A stretch of 64,000 nucleotides of DNA from Halictus rubicundus (Eukaryota > Arthropoda > Insecta > Hymenoptera > Halictidae), in assembly GCF_050948215.1 (NCBI RefSeq), contig NC_135164.1, positions 5,399,116 to 5,463,115 on the forward strand, given 5' to 3'. Below the pieces are notes generated by a model, which made no database searches, had not been told where the DNA came from, and worked only from the letters and a program-made list of their open reading frames with translations. Shown here piece after piece: positions 12,720 to 23,519 of this stretch (position 1 is the first letter of the stretch; each line of letters begins with the position of its first letter). A program made the position numbers and the translations under genes.

Positions 12720-13999
12720 CGTATGAAAAAGGTGGCTGCACATGGTCGGCCGCGTACGTCAGGTAGTCGTTCTACCTGTCAAAGCTGCGGGGGTGGTGCG
12801 AGGGTGGCGCGACAGAGAGCGCTTCAGGGTTCGAGGTGGGGTGGACAAAGAGCCGTACCCGGTGGTGGCTCGACACTTCGGTTCAGTTCGCTTGCGGCGC
12901 TCAAACCGTTCGTGTTTCCCGTTGTATGTCCCGATTTCCTTTCGGAACGGCTCTCGGTCTGGCCGCGGTCGCGTCTCGGGGCCCGTTCATCTCTCGGTTG
13001 TGTAATTTTCGAGTGTGTTTGTGCGAGACGAACTGCCGGGATAAAAACAGCGGAACGAACGAAACCGACATCGCGCGACCGAGACGTTTCCGTTCACCGG
13101 GAACGATTTCCAAAACACCGGCGAGAAACAAGTGAACAACACGTGGACAAAATTCGATTCGACGAATAATGTCGCTGTCCGATAAGGGATGAATGCGCCG
13201 GTGTCGTACGATTTCGTCAAATAACACCACTTTCGACATCTTTCCACGAAATCACATCGAGCTTCGATTCTCTTGAAATTGCGCTCTGCATCTTTAACCT
13301 TCGATCGGTCACGTGGGCGTCGTAACAGTGCTTTTTGTTTTGCGGTAATTTCTGTCATTCTGTTAAACTGTTTCGGCCAATAATTCCTTTACTTTGTTGT
13401 GTCAGATTGTCCGTATTGGTACGGAGAATATTGTATTTATATTGGTGGTGATAATGTTGCATAAGCGACGAAGTTTTCGGTAAATTATTGCTGTTTATGT
13501 TACAACTATAAAGTCGACTTATGCAATATTCTAAAGCTTCGAATTGAACGAAAATGTTTGCTGAAGGTTAAAGTTTCGCCGTTGCGATTTTCTCGTAATC
13601 AGTTTCGTTCGCTTGCTTCGAAAGGTAAAGGATCGAGGCGAATTGTGGATCGTTCGGACGACCGGGCCCGATCGTGAGTGCGCGCGTGCGGGCCGCTCGG
13701 CGGTGATCCATCGGTTGGGGATTTTTGGCGCGAGAATGGGACCGGCTCGAACGGTTCGAACGATCGTCGAGGATCGACACGTGAAATGATCGCGTATGGA
13801 GGAGCCGCGCGGGTAAAAGTGCGAGCGGATCCGAGGGGATCTAACAAACAACAACTCGGCTGGGTCAGCGACGATAGTCCCGGCTCGAAGACTAGGCGAG
13901 GATTCCGCTCTCCCGTCGATATATGGTTCGCGTGTGCGTGAATGGTTGCCTTTGTTTCCCCCGAGCCGATATCACGAATCGCGGATATTTCTGTGAATC
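12720..13999 (+). promoter_or_regulatory. CpG-rich putative promoter/5' UTR block of the laminin gene
   Basis: Two GC-rich segments (about 12720-13370 and 13600-13999) lie directly before the laminin signal-peptide exon, against an AT-rich background. ORFs up to 148 codons open in many frames here but encode Arg/Ser/Gly-rich sequence without domains, typical of CpG-rich DNA. Their position makes promoter plus 5' UTR (possibly with a 5' UTR intron) the simplest reading. No TATA box or exact start is claimed. Confidence 0.4.
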
Positions 14000-14120
14000 A
14001 TGGCCGGTCGAACGCAACGACGTCTTTTCACGTCTCGACGCCTCCTCGTCCTCCTGCTGGCTCTCTGGAACCTGGACGTCGCGCACGCCGCCCGAGGATT
14101 TAGACAGAGCATCAAACACG
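14000..14120 (+). CDS. wb: Laminin alpha chain, exon 1: signal peptide
   Basis: Forty codons plus one base, beginning MAGRTQRR. A hydrophobic core (LLVLLLALWNL, residues 15-25) and an AHA-A cleavage site near residue 30 form a classical signal peptide, and the mature segment begins ARGFRQSIKH. The exon ends at G14120 before a GTCAGT donor, leaving one base over. The laminin N-terminal exon at 47007 needs exactly one preceding base, and the joined codon GGT gives Gly. The phase fit, same strand, secretion signal and absence of another candidate between them support joining the two across about 32.9 kb. An extra tiny exon between them cannot be excluded. A CT microsatellite lies just inside the intron (about 14136-14171). 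Confidence 0.75.
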
Positions 14121-14131
14121 GTCAGTCCTTT

Positions 14132-14135
<4 letters not shown>

Positions 14136-14171
<36 letters not shown>
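14136..14171. repeat. (CT)n microsatellite next to a splice donor
   Basis: An almost uninterrupted run of CT dinucleotides begins about 15 bases after the GTCAGT donor of laminin exon 1. Reading it as coding gives the artefactual Ser-Leu-rich ORFs seen in two frames. Confidence 0.9.
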
Positions 14172-14175
<4 letters not shown>

Positions 14176-14549
14176 TCGTTTCGCAGACGCCCTCACTCGG
14201 ACTACTCGCGCCTGCGGGGGCGGCTGTATTGTGTTTCGACGGATAACCGGACGATTCTATTAAGGAAGGATTTCCGCGTCCAGCAGGAAAATTTATTTTA
14301 ACACTGTTTTTCCAGAAAGCTATAGAAGTTCATTATTTTATAGGTGCAAAGATCTGTTGAAACTGGTTGTATTCATTTTACTATTACATCAAGTCCATAC
14401 AATTATTGTTGTTCTCTTCGGCAGTGCGGTGTAGCACTTGTATCAGTCATCAGATCTTACAAGGTAAAAAGGTGTTTTGAGGTTTGTGCTGGGATTGTGC
14501 TAAAGATCTGACAAAAATTACGAGAATTAGACCAGTTTCACGCTTTTAA

Positions 14550-14784
14550 CACGTTCGTCGCCGCGCCACCCATACGCGGGTGACGGAATTATTTGTGCAG
14601 GTTTTAAAACGAATTTTTACGTTGATATATTCATTGTACTAAACTTGATTAGGATCTGTAACACGCAAGAAAGTTGGAGGATTACTCAGTATCATACATT
14701 TAATTTTCTGCAATTTTTATTTCATTCAATAACTTACTTTGATTTTATGGAATTATTGGTGTTTCTAGTTGGGCGTTCAAAGTG
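14550..14784. mobile_element. TTAA-flanked MITE, family D, copy 1 (235 bp)
   Basis: Flanked by TTAA at 14546-14549 and 14785-14788. The left end begins CACGTTCGTCGCC and the right end reads GGGCGTTCAAAGTG. It shares the internal block GGGTGACGGAATTATTTGTG with the copies at 26124-26358 (inverse) and 62250-62383. Target and size fit a non-autonomous piggyBac-type element; no transposase is present. Confidence 0.75.
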
Positions 14785-14887
14785 TTAATACAAAAATTAA
14801 CTTTGGTTTCGGTTCGTATGAATACGAGAAAGTATTAAACATGAAAAACGAAGTCGAAATCTGTATCGCATTTTGTGCCACTGTTAA

Positions 14888-15106
14888 CGCTAGAACGACC
14901 GAGCAATAAATGCGACCGACGTACATTGCTTCGTAACAGTGACAAGACTGTGCCCGTTCAGACTTCATACAACTTTTATTGTAATGTGTGCTTCAACGAG
15001 GAGGTTCGTTCAAAAATTTCCGATGAAAACATTTTTACAATTTCAGTAATTGTAAAAGAAAAACTTAGGAAGCACAGTCATTTTGACTGGTCCGGTCGTT
15101 CTAGCG
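14888..15106. mobile_element. TTAA-flanked MITE, family C, copy 1 (219 bp)
   Basis: Exact TTAA at 14884-14887 and 15107-15110. The terminal inverted repeat is CGCTAGAACGACC on the left and GGTCGTTCTAGCG on the right, a perfect 13 bp. The second copy, at 43157-43373, is the same sequence in inverse orientation. Confidence 0.85.
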
Positions 15107-15904
15107 TTAAAGCTTTATTAGCTCGAAAGGACTAATGAACATTTCGATAGCACAGTAGAAAATGGGCGTTACTCTTCCACTGCCGGTTAAACAGGGCCCC
15201 CCGGTTGCTCTGCGAGCATCTGCCAAAACTCTCTAAATCACATTTCGGGCCACCCGATCCCTCGCTAACGACGAAATCCCAAGGTGAGCCCGGTCCGGCC
15301 GATGCCCAACACACCGACACGTTCGTGCCGCAAGGTTCAGCTTGGTTTTCGTGCGGCTCGCTCGGAGCGTGGCGTTTTAAAATATTATTGAAAATTCCGG
15401 CGAACCCCGCGAGCCCTCGTAAAATGCTCGTCTACTCCGAGAATATTAAGTGTCAGGACATTCCGCACCTCCCAGCACTTTGCTTTATATTTAGCGGCGA
15501 CCGCAACGAATCAGCATAGAGTGCATCGCGGTGGACGCACCCTCCGCACGACTCCACCACTGTCAAAGGCATTCCCCGAGGTTATCGATTCCTCTCCGTG
15601 GAAATAATCGACAGCTCGTGGGGAAACAAAGAACGTAGAGCACCGGTTGCTGCTGGCTGCCGGTCGGTGCACACGCGCAACTGGTTGCAGAAAAATTTCA
15701 CTCGAACTCTTTCCGTTGTGCACGGGCACGAGTTTGTTCCATTTTTTTTTGGCTAGAAACTTCGCGTTGAAAAATTATATATTCGCTGTTGTTACCAACA
15801 CCGTGACTGCCACGTCGAGTATGTACGTGCTTGACTTTTTTTTTATCGAACTTGAAGATCAATTTTGATTTGAAAGGTCTTTGCGTTAGGTGCAGGATAG
15901 ATGC

Positions 15905-16092
15905 TAGATTTTTCATTTTTATATATTTACTAGATTTTTCATATTTATATATTTACTAGATTTTTCATATTTATATATTTACTAGATTTTTCATATTTAT
16001 ATATTTACTAGATTTTTCATATTTATATATTTACTAGATTTTTCATATTTATATATTTACTAGATTTTTCATATTTATATATTTACCAGATT
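15905..16092. repeat. 26-bp AT-rich tandem repeat, about 7 copies
   Basis: The unit carries TAGATTTTTCATATTTATAT followed by ATTTAC and repeats with exact 26-base spacing (starts at 15905, 15931, 15957 and so on). The first and last copies are slightly diverged, with the middle ones identical, as expected of recent slippage or unequal exchange. Confidence 0.95.
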
Positions 16093-16323
16093 TTTTGGCC
16101 GGAAGGTTCATTAGAAAATAATTACAGAACCCTTTTACCATTATTAATACTCCGGCTGTCACGTCAGTTAACAATCTCACTGTCTACTTTTTAAGACAGT
16201 CAATTTTATACACTTTGTTGTTTGAAGTCGTAGCATAATATCGAGAGACTCCATGACTTCCTTCTACTACGTTGCTATAATGTTTCATAAAAGAAGAGCA
16301 TTGCATTCGATAAAACATTTTAA

Positions 16324-16497
16324 CCCTCGGCGGATAAGGATTTTTTTAAAATATTGTGAATATTTTCTTCAGGGATCTAGATGACGCATCATCCTACAAA
16401 CAATTGGAAAAATGAGCAAATCTGACTGATCACTTGTCACGCAAATAATTTTTGTTTTCCTGACATCATCAATTTGTCGATATTCGTTTGCAAAGGG
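16324..16497. mobile_element. Possible TTAA-flanked short element
   Basis: TTAA occurs at 16320-16323 and 16498-16501. The ends read CCCTCGGCGG and GTTTGCAAAGGG, so only the outer CCCT/AGGG is shared. The ends resemble family A (CCCTTTGC), but no second copy was seen in the window. Confidence 0.35.
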
Positions 16498-17301
16498 TTA
16501 ACAGTGTGAGCAGACGTCGAAACAAACGGTGGTAGCGAACGTGTTAATAATCTGGCTAGGTATAACAACCTTTGATACTACAGTAAGCATGATGCGTATC
16601 GGCCCTGAAGGGTTAAACGAATGAGCGATCGGTTTCATGAACGAGCCGTGCCTCGATCGTGGAAAACGCGCACAGTCACCGGTTTTTCGTGCGTCTTTTT
16701 GCGAAAAACGTGTTCGAAAGTGGCGGTTTTAATAGCTTCGACATAGACGATTAACTGTCGGCGCGTTGTGGAAACGATAAATAAGAATATCATGCGATAA
16801 TTAACATTCAGAAAGGGTCGCTGGAACGCGATCGATCGGTCCGATCGATCGATCGATCGTACACGCGGCGCGTTCGTAGACCGCGCGCCGATCGGATCTT
16901 CGAGATACCGAGATCCAACGATCCAACGATCGAAGCGGGCACTCGTCGGCCCGCCCATGTATCGCTTCCTGCTTCTCTAATCGGACCGATCGTTTTTCTT
17001 TTACGCCCGATATTAATGCCCGGCCGATCCGACGGATAAAACAACGGCCACGGCCGTATGTCTCGCGAAAAATTATTAGTTGTTGCCGTTGGTACCGTTC
17101 GCGCGAATCACTCGCGAGTTTCTCGATACGCGATACATTCGCGGAATGTGAAATATCCGTCGATCTTTACGATCGGCGTAATTCAAAATCGAAGATATCG
17201 TTTCTCACTCGAAAACACGCCTAATTCACTTTCCTGTGATCGTGTCTTGTCAACGGGTTTTCTCGGGTTACAGTTCGAGGGGAAATTAATTTTATCGTGT
17301 A

Positions 17302-17993
17302 CAGTGTTTCACGATATATATCCAAAACACGTGTCTAATCAGGGACATATATCGGCCACATATTCTTTAATCCACGACAGCTAGAGGCCTCGGTTCAAGG
17401 CCCCCCACGGGGTATACCCCGCGGCAGTGGGGATAGTTCTGCGACTTTTATCGGCTAGGCATTTGGGACATACAGTAACGAGCAAAACTGAGTCTACACT
17501 ATTTGAAGCAACATAACTTTTTAAAAATTAGATCAAATGACTTGAATTTTATTGAGAAGTTAGAAGGATTGGTTTATTAGAGGAGGTGTAAAAAATTTTT
17601 GAAAAAAGTTTGAATTGGTCGGAATCGCAAAAGAAATAGTAAAAGTTTGTTTTTCCAGCTTTTTTATCCGAGCCTGTATTGAAAATTTAAAAAATGTGTT
17701 TGATTCGCTTGAATAAATTATTTTCATGCTGAAAATATCACCGATATTGGTTAATTCGTTTACGAGTTATAAACGCTTAAAAGTGGAAAAATTGCCATTT
17801 TTCACGATTTTCGACTTAGAATCGCACTTGTTTTTTCAATTTTTTGCAAAAATTTTGTACACCTCGTCTAATAAACTAATCCTTCTAACTTCTCAATAAA
17901 ATTCAAGTCATTTGATCTAATTTTTAAAAAGTTATGTTGCTTCAAATAGTGTAGACTCAGTTTTGCTCGTTACCGTATATAGAGTAAACACTG
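17302..17993. mobile_element. TA-flanked inverted-repeat element, family F, interrupted by another element
   Basis: The left end CAGTGTTTCACGATATATAT follows TA at 17300-17301. The right end, TATATAGAGTAAACACTG, ends at 17993 and is followed by TA. The 503-bp element at 17473-17975 sits inside the right terminal repeat. Removing it and one TA leaves 187 bases, exactly the length of the copy at 48500-48686. The internal GGGGTATACCCC palindrome is shared with copies at 32292 and 40980. Confidence 0.8.
17473..17975. mobile_element. TA-flanked long-inverted-repeat element (mariner-like MITE), 503 bp
   Basis: The ends begin CAGTAACGAGCAAAACTGAG and CGGTAACGAGCAAAACTGAG (right end read inversely), with TA on both sides. 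Inverted arms extend about 135-140 bases before similarity fades. No ORF remains. A related internal fragment (AGCTTTTTTATCTGAGC) occurs near 53384. Inserted into the family F copy at 17302-17993. Confidence 0.85.
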
Positions 17994-20320
17994 TACTTGC
18001 TTTATCTTTGAGGAAACGTTCTAATCTCCTATTAGACAGTGCAAATCATTAGCTACTTTGAATCCAGTAAGGAGGTCAACGTCCCATGAAACGTCCCTTG
18101 AAAATGGGTTTAAAAATATATTTTAGAAAATTGTTACAAAAGTATTTGAATATATTCGAAAGCCCCCTTTGCAAGGGTTGATCATTTTGAGTGTGTTCGG
18201 GTCGCATGAAGGTCTGAATTCGGGCGACAAGATGGCGCAGGTCCGCGACAATGGTCCCGGAAACCGTCGACGTCATGTGTCGCGCGAAACGGTAACATTT
18301 TGCGTTGAACGGCACGAGACAAGATAATCGCGCGGCGTTCGCGGGAGCATAGTCGAGATTAAAAAAGGGAAGTCGCGGCCCTCTTGCAGATTGGCCGACG
18401 ATCAAGACGCAGGAGGGATTTACTGACCGCTATCTCCGCGGAGTGATCGTTAATTTAATTAGTTTCGGCGAAAGGGCGAATTTAATCGTTCGCTCGGCTG
18501 AATCGATGTGAATGGTTGCTGTTCGCCGGAGCCGTTTTTCAGCCGACGGGAGAGAACCGTGTCCAGTTATAAAACTGTTATCGTGAGCAACGTTTATAGA
18601 GAAGTCGGTGATTTCGCTCGTATTCCAGATTCGTTCCGACTCGTTCCATGGTTGCGAACTGTTTCTCGGAGGTTCCGCTTCTCCTTAGAAAATTAATTAA
18701 CTCATTCGGAGACGGTTAACGATATCCACATGCTTCATCGAACCTGAAGCAACGATTGACTTGAAGCGCATCTTATTTCGCTTGTACAGTAATTTCAACA
18801 GTATTTCAGATTTATTCCGACTCGTTTTACAAATGCACCTTAGACGTGTTCTTGCCATGTCTTCGGAAAATAATCTCTACTTAACGCCAGTTCAAATTAT
18901 GATGTCGATCCATTTTATTAAGCCTCACTTTATAATTGTAGACAAATTGCCCACCGTAGATAATGTGCATTTTATAGGTTAGGAAGTTACATTAACGTAA
19001 AGCAATCGAAGAAACGAATTTATTAAATTGTTTCGTTGAATTATTCAACGCATTCAATGCTTTGTAATTCCTGGAACAAGATGCATCGTATTAGAGTCCT
19101 TATTCCTGTTCCTGTGGAAACGCAAAAATTAATGAGATCAATTTACACCATTTTGCGTTAGACAGCTCAGATCGAGCGTTCGCGGAACGCAATCGAACAA
19201 ACGAATTGATTAAAATGTGTAGACCGAGCGAGAACAATGTTTTGACAAACTCATCGCAGTATCTGGCGTCGCTCGTCCGATTTGATCGGGATGTTCGAAG
19301 ACCCGAAGAAGGTCAGGGTTCAAGGCGATCACCCTTGTCACGGTGAAGCCTCTCGCATTCCCTTAAGTAACCCAGAAAGGGGGTCCGATCCGAGCATCCT
19401 CGAACCCCGAGCGTACCCCAGGCACGTACATACGCGTCGGCAGTGGTTATTTTGCATAGTCCGCGCGAGCCCGAGCTCGCTCGCATGATGGCATGCCATT
19501 TAAACAAGAAGAAAGCGAGAGGCACGAGAGGAACGAGAATGAAATGATTTCGAGCTGCCGGTGGTGGTTCGCTTTTCCGCGAAAAATACGGGCTACACCT
19601 CGCCTGGAATATTTTCATCGCTGCCGGGACACCTCGATTGCAATTCCCCGTTTTTACGAGATGAACCTTCATTTTGTATGTTTTCCCAGTCCCTGCCGAC
19701 TTCGAAACAATCTCCGCGGGGTCCTAGTTATCTACATAATTATTACGAATAAATTCAGAGTGTCAATTTAGCTGGAATTAATTAGACTGCGGATTTTGTG
19801 AGAAATTTAAAACAGTGGAAACATTAGAAGAATTTAAGGGTGTCGTTGTACTATGCTCAACATACTAAAATTGTTAATAAAAGGATTATATTTTTGTTGA
19901 GCTTCTGTATCTTACAACTGATATTTTGTATAACCTCCACAGTCCAGCAATAATTAATTAACTCTCGGTTTAGCGCCAGGTGAAAATTTCTGCAACTTCT
20001 TTCTTTGTATTTTGATCTGTACTGTGAAGTTGGTTAAACATTCCGCTCAACTAACTATACAAATATTAGATCAGAGAGTTCAATAAGCATCTCGGAATTT
20101 TTTCAGATTTTTTTACAGCCTGGAACAATAATTTTAATATTGATGAACAAAATATGTATTGTAGAACACGTTTGTTGTGGAACGAATGCGTATTTTATAG
20201 GCCCTGTTCTAACTTTCACTTTCGCTTTTATTTGAACATTTTTCTTTTGAATGCTCCACGGTTCATGTTTCAAGAAGAGCCTGCGAAAAGAGGTTGTAAA
20301 ACTCTGGAATTGTTTTTTAA

Positions 20321-20736
20321 CACTAAGTTTACGGACCACCAGAAATGACTATGTGCAGCCCAAATTTTTAGCCATTTTTTTTTAACCCTTTGCACTCGAA
20401 GCTGTTTTAACTCCAAAACGAAACGTTTCTTTCGACCTAGAATATTTCCCTTCTATATATTTTGTTCATGTTATACAATTTACTCGTACAATACTGAGAT
20501 GTTTAGTAATTTATTAAACACAACCAAATTTATTAATGTACAAAATATTTTCAATAATGATGCAGCAATTTTTAGTGGTGCCATGCAGTCACCATTCGAG
20601 TGCTAAAGGTTAATAGTATATACCCACAAAAATCAATTTGTTAAATAATTCCTCAAGGACGCAGCTTTACAATCTCAATATCCGCAAATTAAAAATACTG
20701 GAATCCGTCATTTGGACGAGTCCCTTAAATCTAGTG
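20321..20736. mobile_element. TTAA-flanked MITE, family B, copy 1, carrying a nested family A element
   Basis: TTAA at 20317-20320 and 20737-20740. The ends read CACTAAGTTTACGGACC and, on the right, TAAATCTAGTG. The family A element 20386-20609 lies inside. Without it and one TTAA the length is 188 bases, close to the 191 of the uninterrupted copy at 28071-28261. Confidence 0.85.
20386..20609. mobile_element. TTAA-flanked MITE, family A, copy 1 (224 bp), nested
   Basis: TTAA at 20382-20385 and 20610-20613. The ends are CCCTTTGCACTCGAAG and CGAGTGCTAAAGG. It interrupts the family B copy at an internal TTAA; the family B remnant near 23400-23430 shows the same place without an insertion. Confidence 0.88.
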
Positions 20737-20740
20737 TTAA

Positions 20741-20981
20741 CCCTTTGCACTCGAGTGGTGACTCTGAAGCACCACTAGAAATTGTTGTGGCATTGTTTCA
20801 AAGAAATTACAAAAAATATTACAATGTATTTGCTACATTACAAAATTTGTGTTCAACAGATTACTAAACATTTACATATTGTATGTGGAAATCGGATCAG
20901 TTTCGTATGAATAAAATGAAAATATTCTAAGACGAAAGAAAAATTTAGTTTTAGAATGAAAATAGCGCCGAGTGCAAAGGG
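20741..20981. mobile_element. TTAA-flanked MITE, family A, copy 2 (241 bp)
   Basis: TTAA at 20737-20740 (shared with the right end of family B copy 1) and 20982-20985. The ends CCCTTTGCACTCGAG and CCGAGTGCAAAGGG form a 13-bp inverted repeat. Its 241-bp length equals that of copies at 46399, 51087 and 55398. Confidence 0.9.
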
Positions 20982-21622
20982 TTAAAATGGAAATTTTTAA
21001 AAAACGGTTCGAAAATCCGCGCCGCTAGCGTCACGCAGAGGAACTGGTAGCCCGGCATCCGGTCTCGAATTGGTCCCGATTCATTTTTAAAATCTGTATC
21101 CGTCACACCTCCGCTTTTGTGTACGAAACGGCGATATTTTTATCTCGTCTCTCGCGCCGAATCGTAATATCTACGCGTGTGTCCCGTGACGAGGGTTCAA
21201 CCATTCGAAAACGCGCGAACGGGGAGCAGCCGGGCTGTCGTGTCGAGTTTCACGGGCAGCGCCATTAATCGTTGGGCCTTTCGAACAATATGGATATTTT
21301 CGTTAGGTCCGCGGTAATTACTCTACCTGGACGTAATTACCGTTCTAAATTGATCGGTCCGCGGAGATAGCGAGCATTGTTACGCGCCCGGTGAGATTTA
21401 TTTGCTGAACGACATCCGTTCCACACCTTGGCTCCCTACGATCGCGGCCGAAGATATTATTAAAGCGTCGTTTATACACGTCAGATTTCTGCTGGATCGA
21501 GTTAACGCGAGTTAAATCTGCCTCCACCGATTGAGATTAATTCTCCCCTCGCCTCGTGTCTCTCGGTTCGGCGATACCGTCCTCGCTCGGTCGGAGGAAA
21601 TCATGCGACTCCATTAAAATTT

Positions 21623-22706
21623 ATCAGAAAAATTCAAACTGAATTTAGTAAAAATGTGCTCGACGATTTCATTACGAAATCAATTTCCTCTTTCGCAGAA
21701 AGATCAATTCAGATCGAAAATACAGCGAATCCGTTATGTCACATCAGAAAAATTCGAAATGAATTTAGTAAAAATTTGTTCGACGTTCTCATTACGAAAT
21801 CAATTTCCTCTTTCACAGAAAGATCAATTCAGATCGAAAATGCAGCGAATCCGTTATGTCACATCAGAAAAATTCGAAATGAATTTAATAAAAATTTGTT
21901 CGACGTTCTCATTACGAAATCAATTTCCTCTTTCGCAGAAAGATCAATTTAGATCGAAAATACAGCGAATCCGTTATGTCACATCAGAAAAATTCGAAAT
22001 GAATTTAATAAAAATTTGTTCGACGTTCTCATTACGAAATCAATTTCCTCTTTCGCAGAAAGATCAATTTAGATCGAAAATACAGCGAATCCGTTATGTC
22101 ACATCAGAAAAATTCGAAATGAATTTAGTAAAAATTTGTTCGACGTTCTCATTACGAAATCAATTTCCTCTTTCACAGAAAGATCAATTCAGATCGAAAA
22201 TGCAGCGAATCCGTTATGTCACATCAGAAAAATTCAAAATGAATTTAGTAAAAATTTGTTCGACGATTTCATTACTACATCAATTTCCTCTTTCGCAGAA
22301 AGATCAATTTAGATCGAAAATACAGCGCATCCGTTATGTCACATCAGAAAAATTCAAAATGAATTTAGTAAAAATTTGTTCGACGATTTAATTAGGGAAT
22401 AAATTTCCTCTTTCGCAGAAAGATCAATTTAGATCGAAAATGCAGCGAATCCGTTATGTCACATCAGAAAAATTCCAAATGAATTTAGTAAAAATTTGTT
22501 CGACGTTCTCATTACGAAATCAATTTCCTCTTTCGCAGAAAGATCAATTTAGATCGAAAATACAGCGAATCCGTTATGTCACATCAGAAAAATTCAAACT
22601 GAATTAGGTAAAAATTTGTTCGACGATTTCATTACGAAATCAATTTCCTCTTTCGCAGAAAGATCAATTTAGATCGAAAATACAGCGAATCCGTTATGTC
22701 ACATCT
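21623..22706. repeat. 120-bp tandem repeat, about 9 units
   Basis: Exact 120-base periodicity from about 21623 to 22706. Each unit contains ATCAGAAAAATTCGAAATG, a CGACG-TTCTC or CGACG-ATTTC variant, and TCGCAGAAAGATCAATT. Because 120 is a multiple of three and the unit lacks stops in one frame, a 245-codon ORF (21654-22391) with a 40-residue repeat arises. The ORF stops inside the array while the DNA repeat continues for two and a half more units, so selection for protein is not evident. Variants at four positions alternate among units. Confidence 0.95.
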
Positions 22707-23394
22707 TCCGGAATAGGTGCTCCAAAATAAATAAAAAAAAAGAAGTAAAAATGTTCTCTTTGGATCACAGAGAAGCCGAACAGCAGAAAGTTAGGACACA
22801 AAGATGACGCACACTGGAAGTAGAGAAATGTTTCAGCGATTCGTCGGAGAACAAACGATATGCCATACTCCGACTATGTTTGCTTGGACAAATTAAAGAT
22901 CAAGCAGCCCCGTGCTAGTCACCGGCAGCGGCTCCCCTAAATCAGGAACACACCACCGGTCTTAGCACGGATTCGTGGAAAATTGGAGGCAGTTAGTTTC
23001 CCAGCAGGGAGTCGCTCTAATCGAGGCATCTCGAAACGATGAGGCCGGCTGCCTTGTTAATATTTATGGTTTAAAAGGAAAATAGTAATAGGCGTGATTC
23101 ATGGTGCTTGAAGTCGGTCGAGTCGACAGCTTCGTCCGGTCTGTGTCCACTGATCGTAGTGTCGCATTCGGTCGACGAAATCCGGGACCATAAGCAGAAT
23201 CTATTTATACCGATGCGCTGCCCCGCGAAGTCCGATCATATTCGGTATAGTTCTCTCCTCTAATCACCTATTGTTTGAGTTCTCGAAACGATTGCCAGTC
23301 AATTGAACGGCGGAACAATGCGACCATTCTTGGATACGTTCGACAAGCATCTCTTCCTCCGAACACCGAATATTTCTAATTGTTCTAATTGTAT

Positions 23395-23519
23395 AAAAAT
23401 TTTTAGCCATTTTTTCTTAATAGCATATACCCAAAGAGAAATTTTGTTGAATAATTCCTCGTGGATCTGTCTTTAGAATCTTAATAATTGAGAATTAAGA
23501 ATATTGGAAAAATATTAGA
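23395..23519. mobile_element. Family B element remnant (empty-site comparator)
   Basis: TTTTTAGCCATTTTTTCTTA, followed by ATAGCATATACCCA, aligns with the interior of family B copy 1 on both sides of its nested insertion, here uninterrupted. Further matches run through AATTCCTCGTGGATC. The terminal repeats are lost. Confidence 0.65.

Noticed and set aside
21654..22391. 245-codon repeat ORF as a real gene
   Set aside because: The DNA repeat runs beyond both ends of the ORF. A second frame is also open for 98 codons, and the stop is a local variant, so the frame is probably a by-product of a unit divisible by three.
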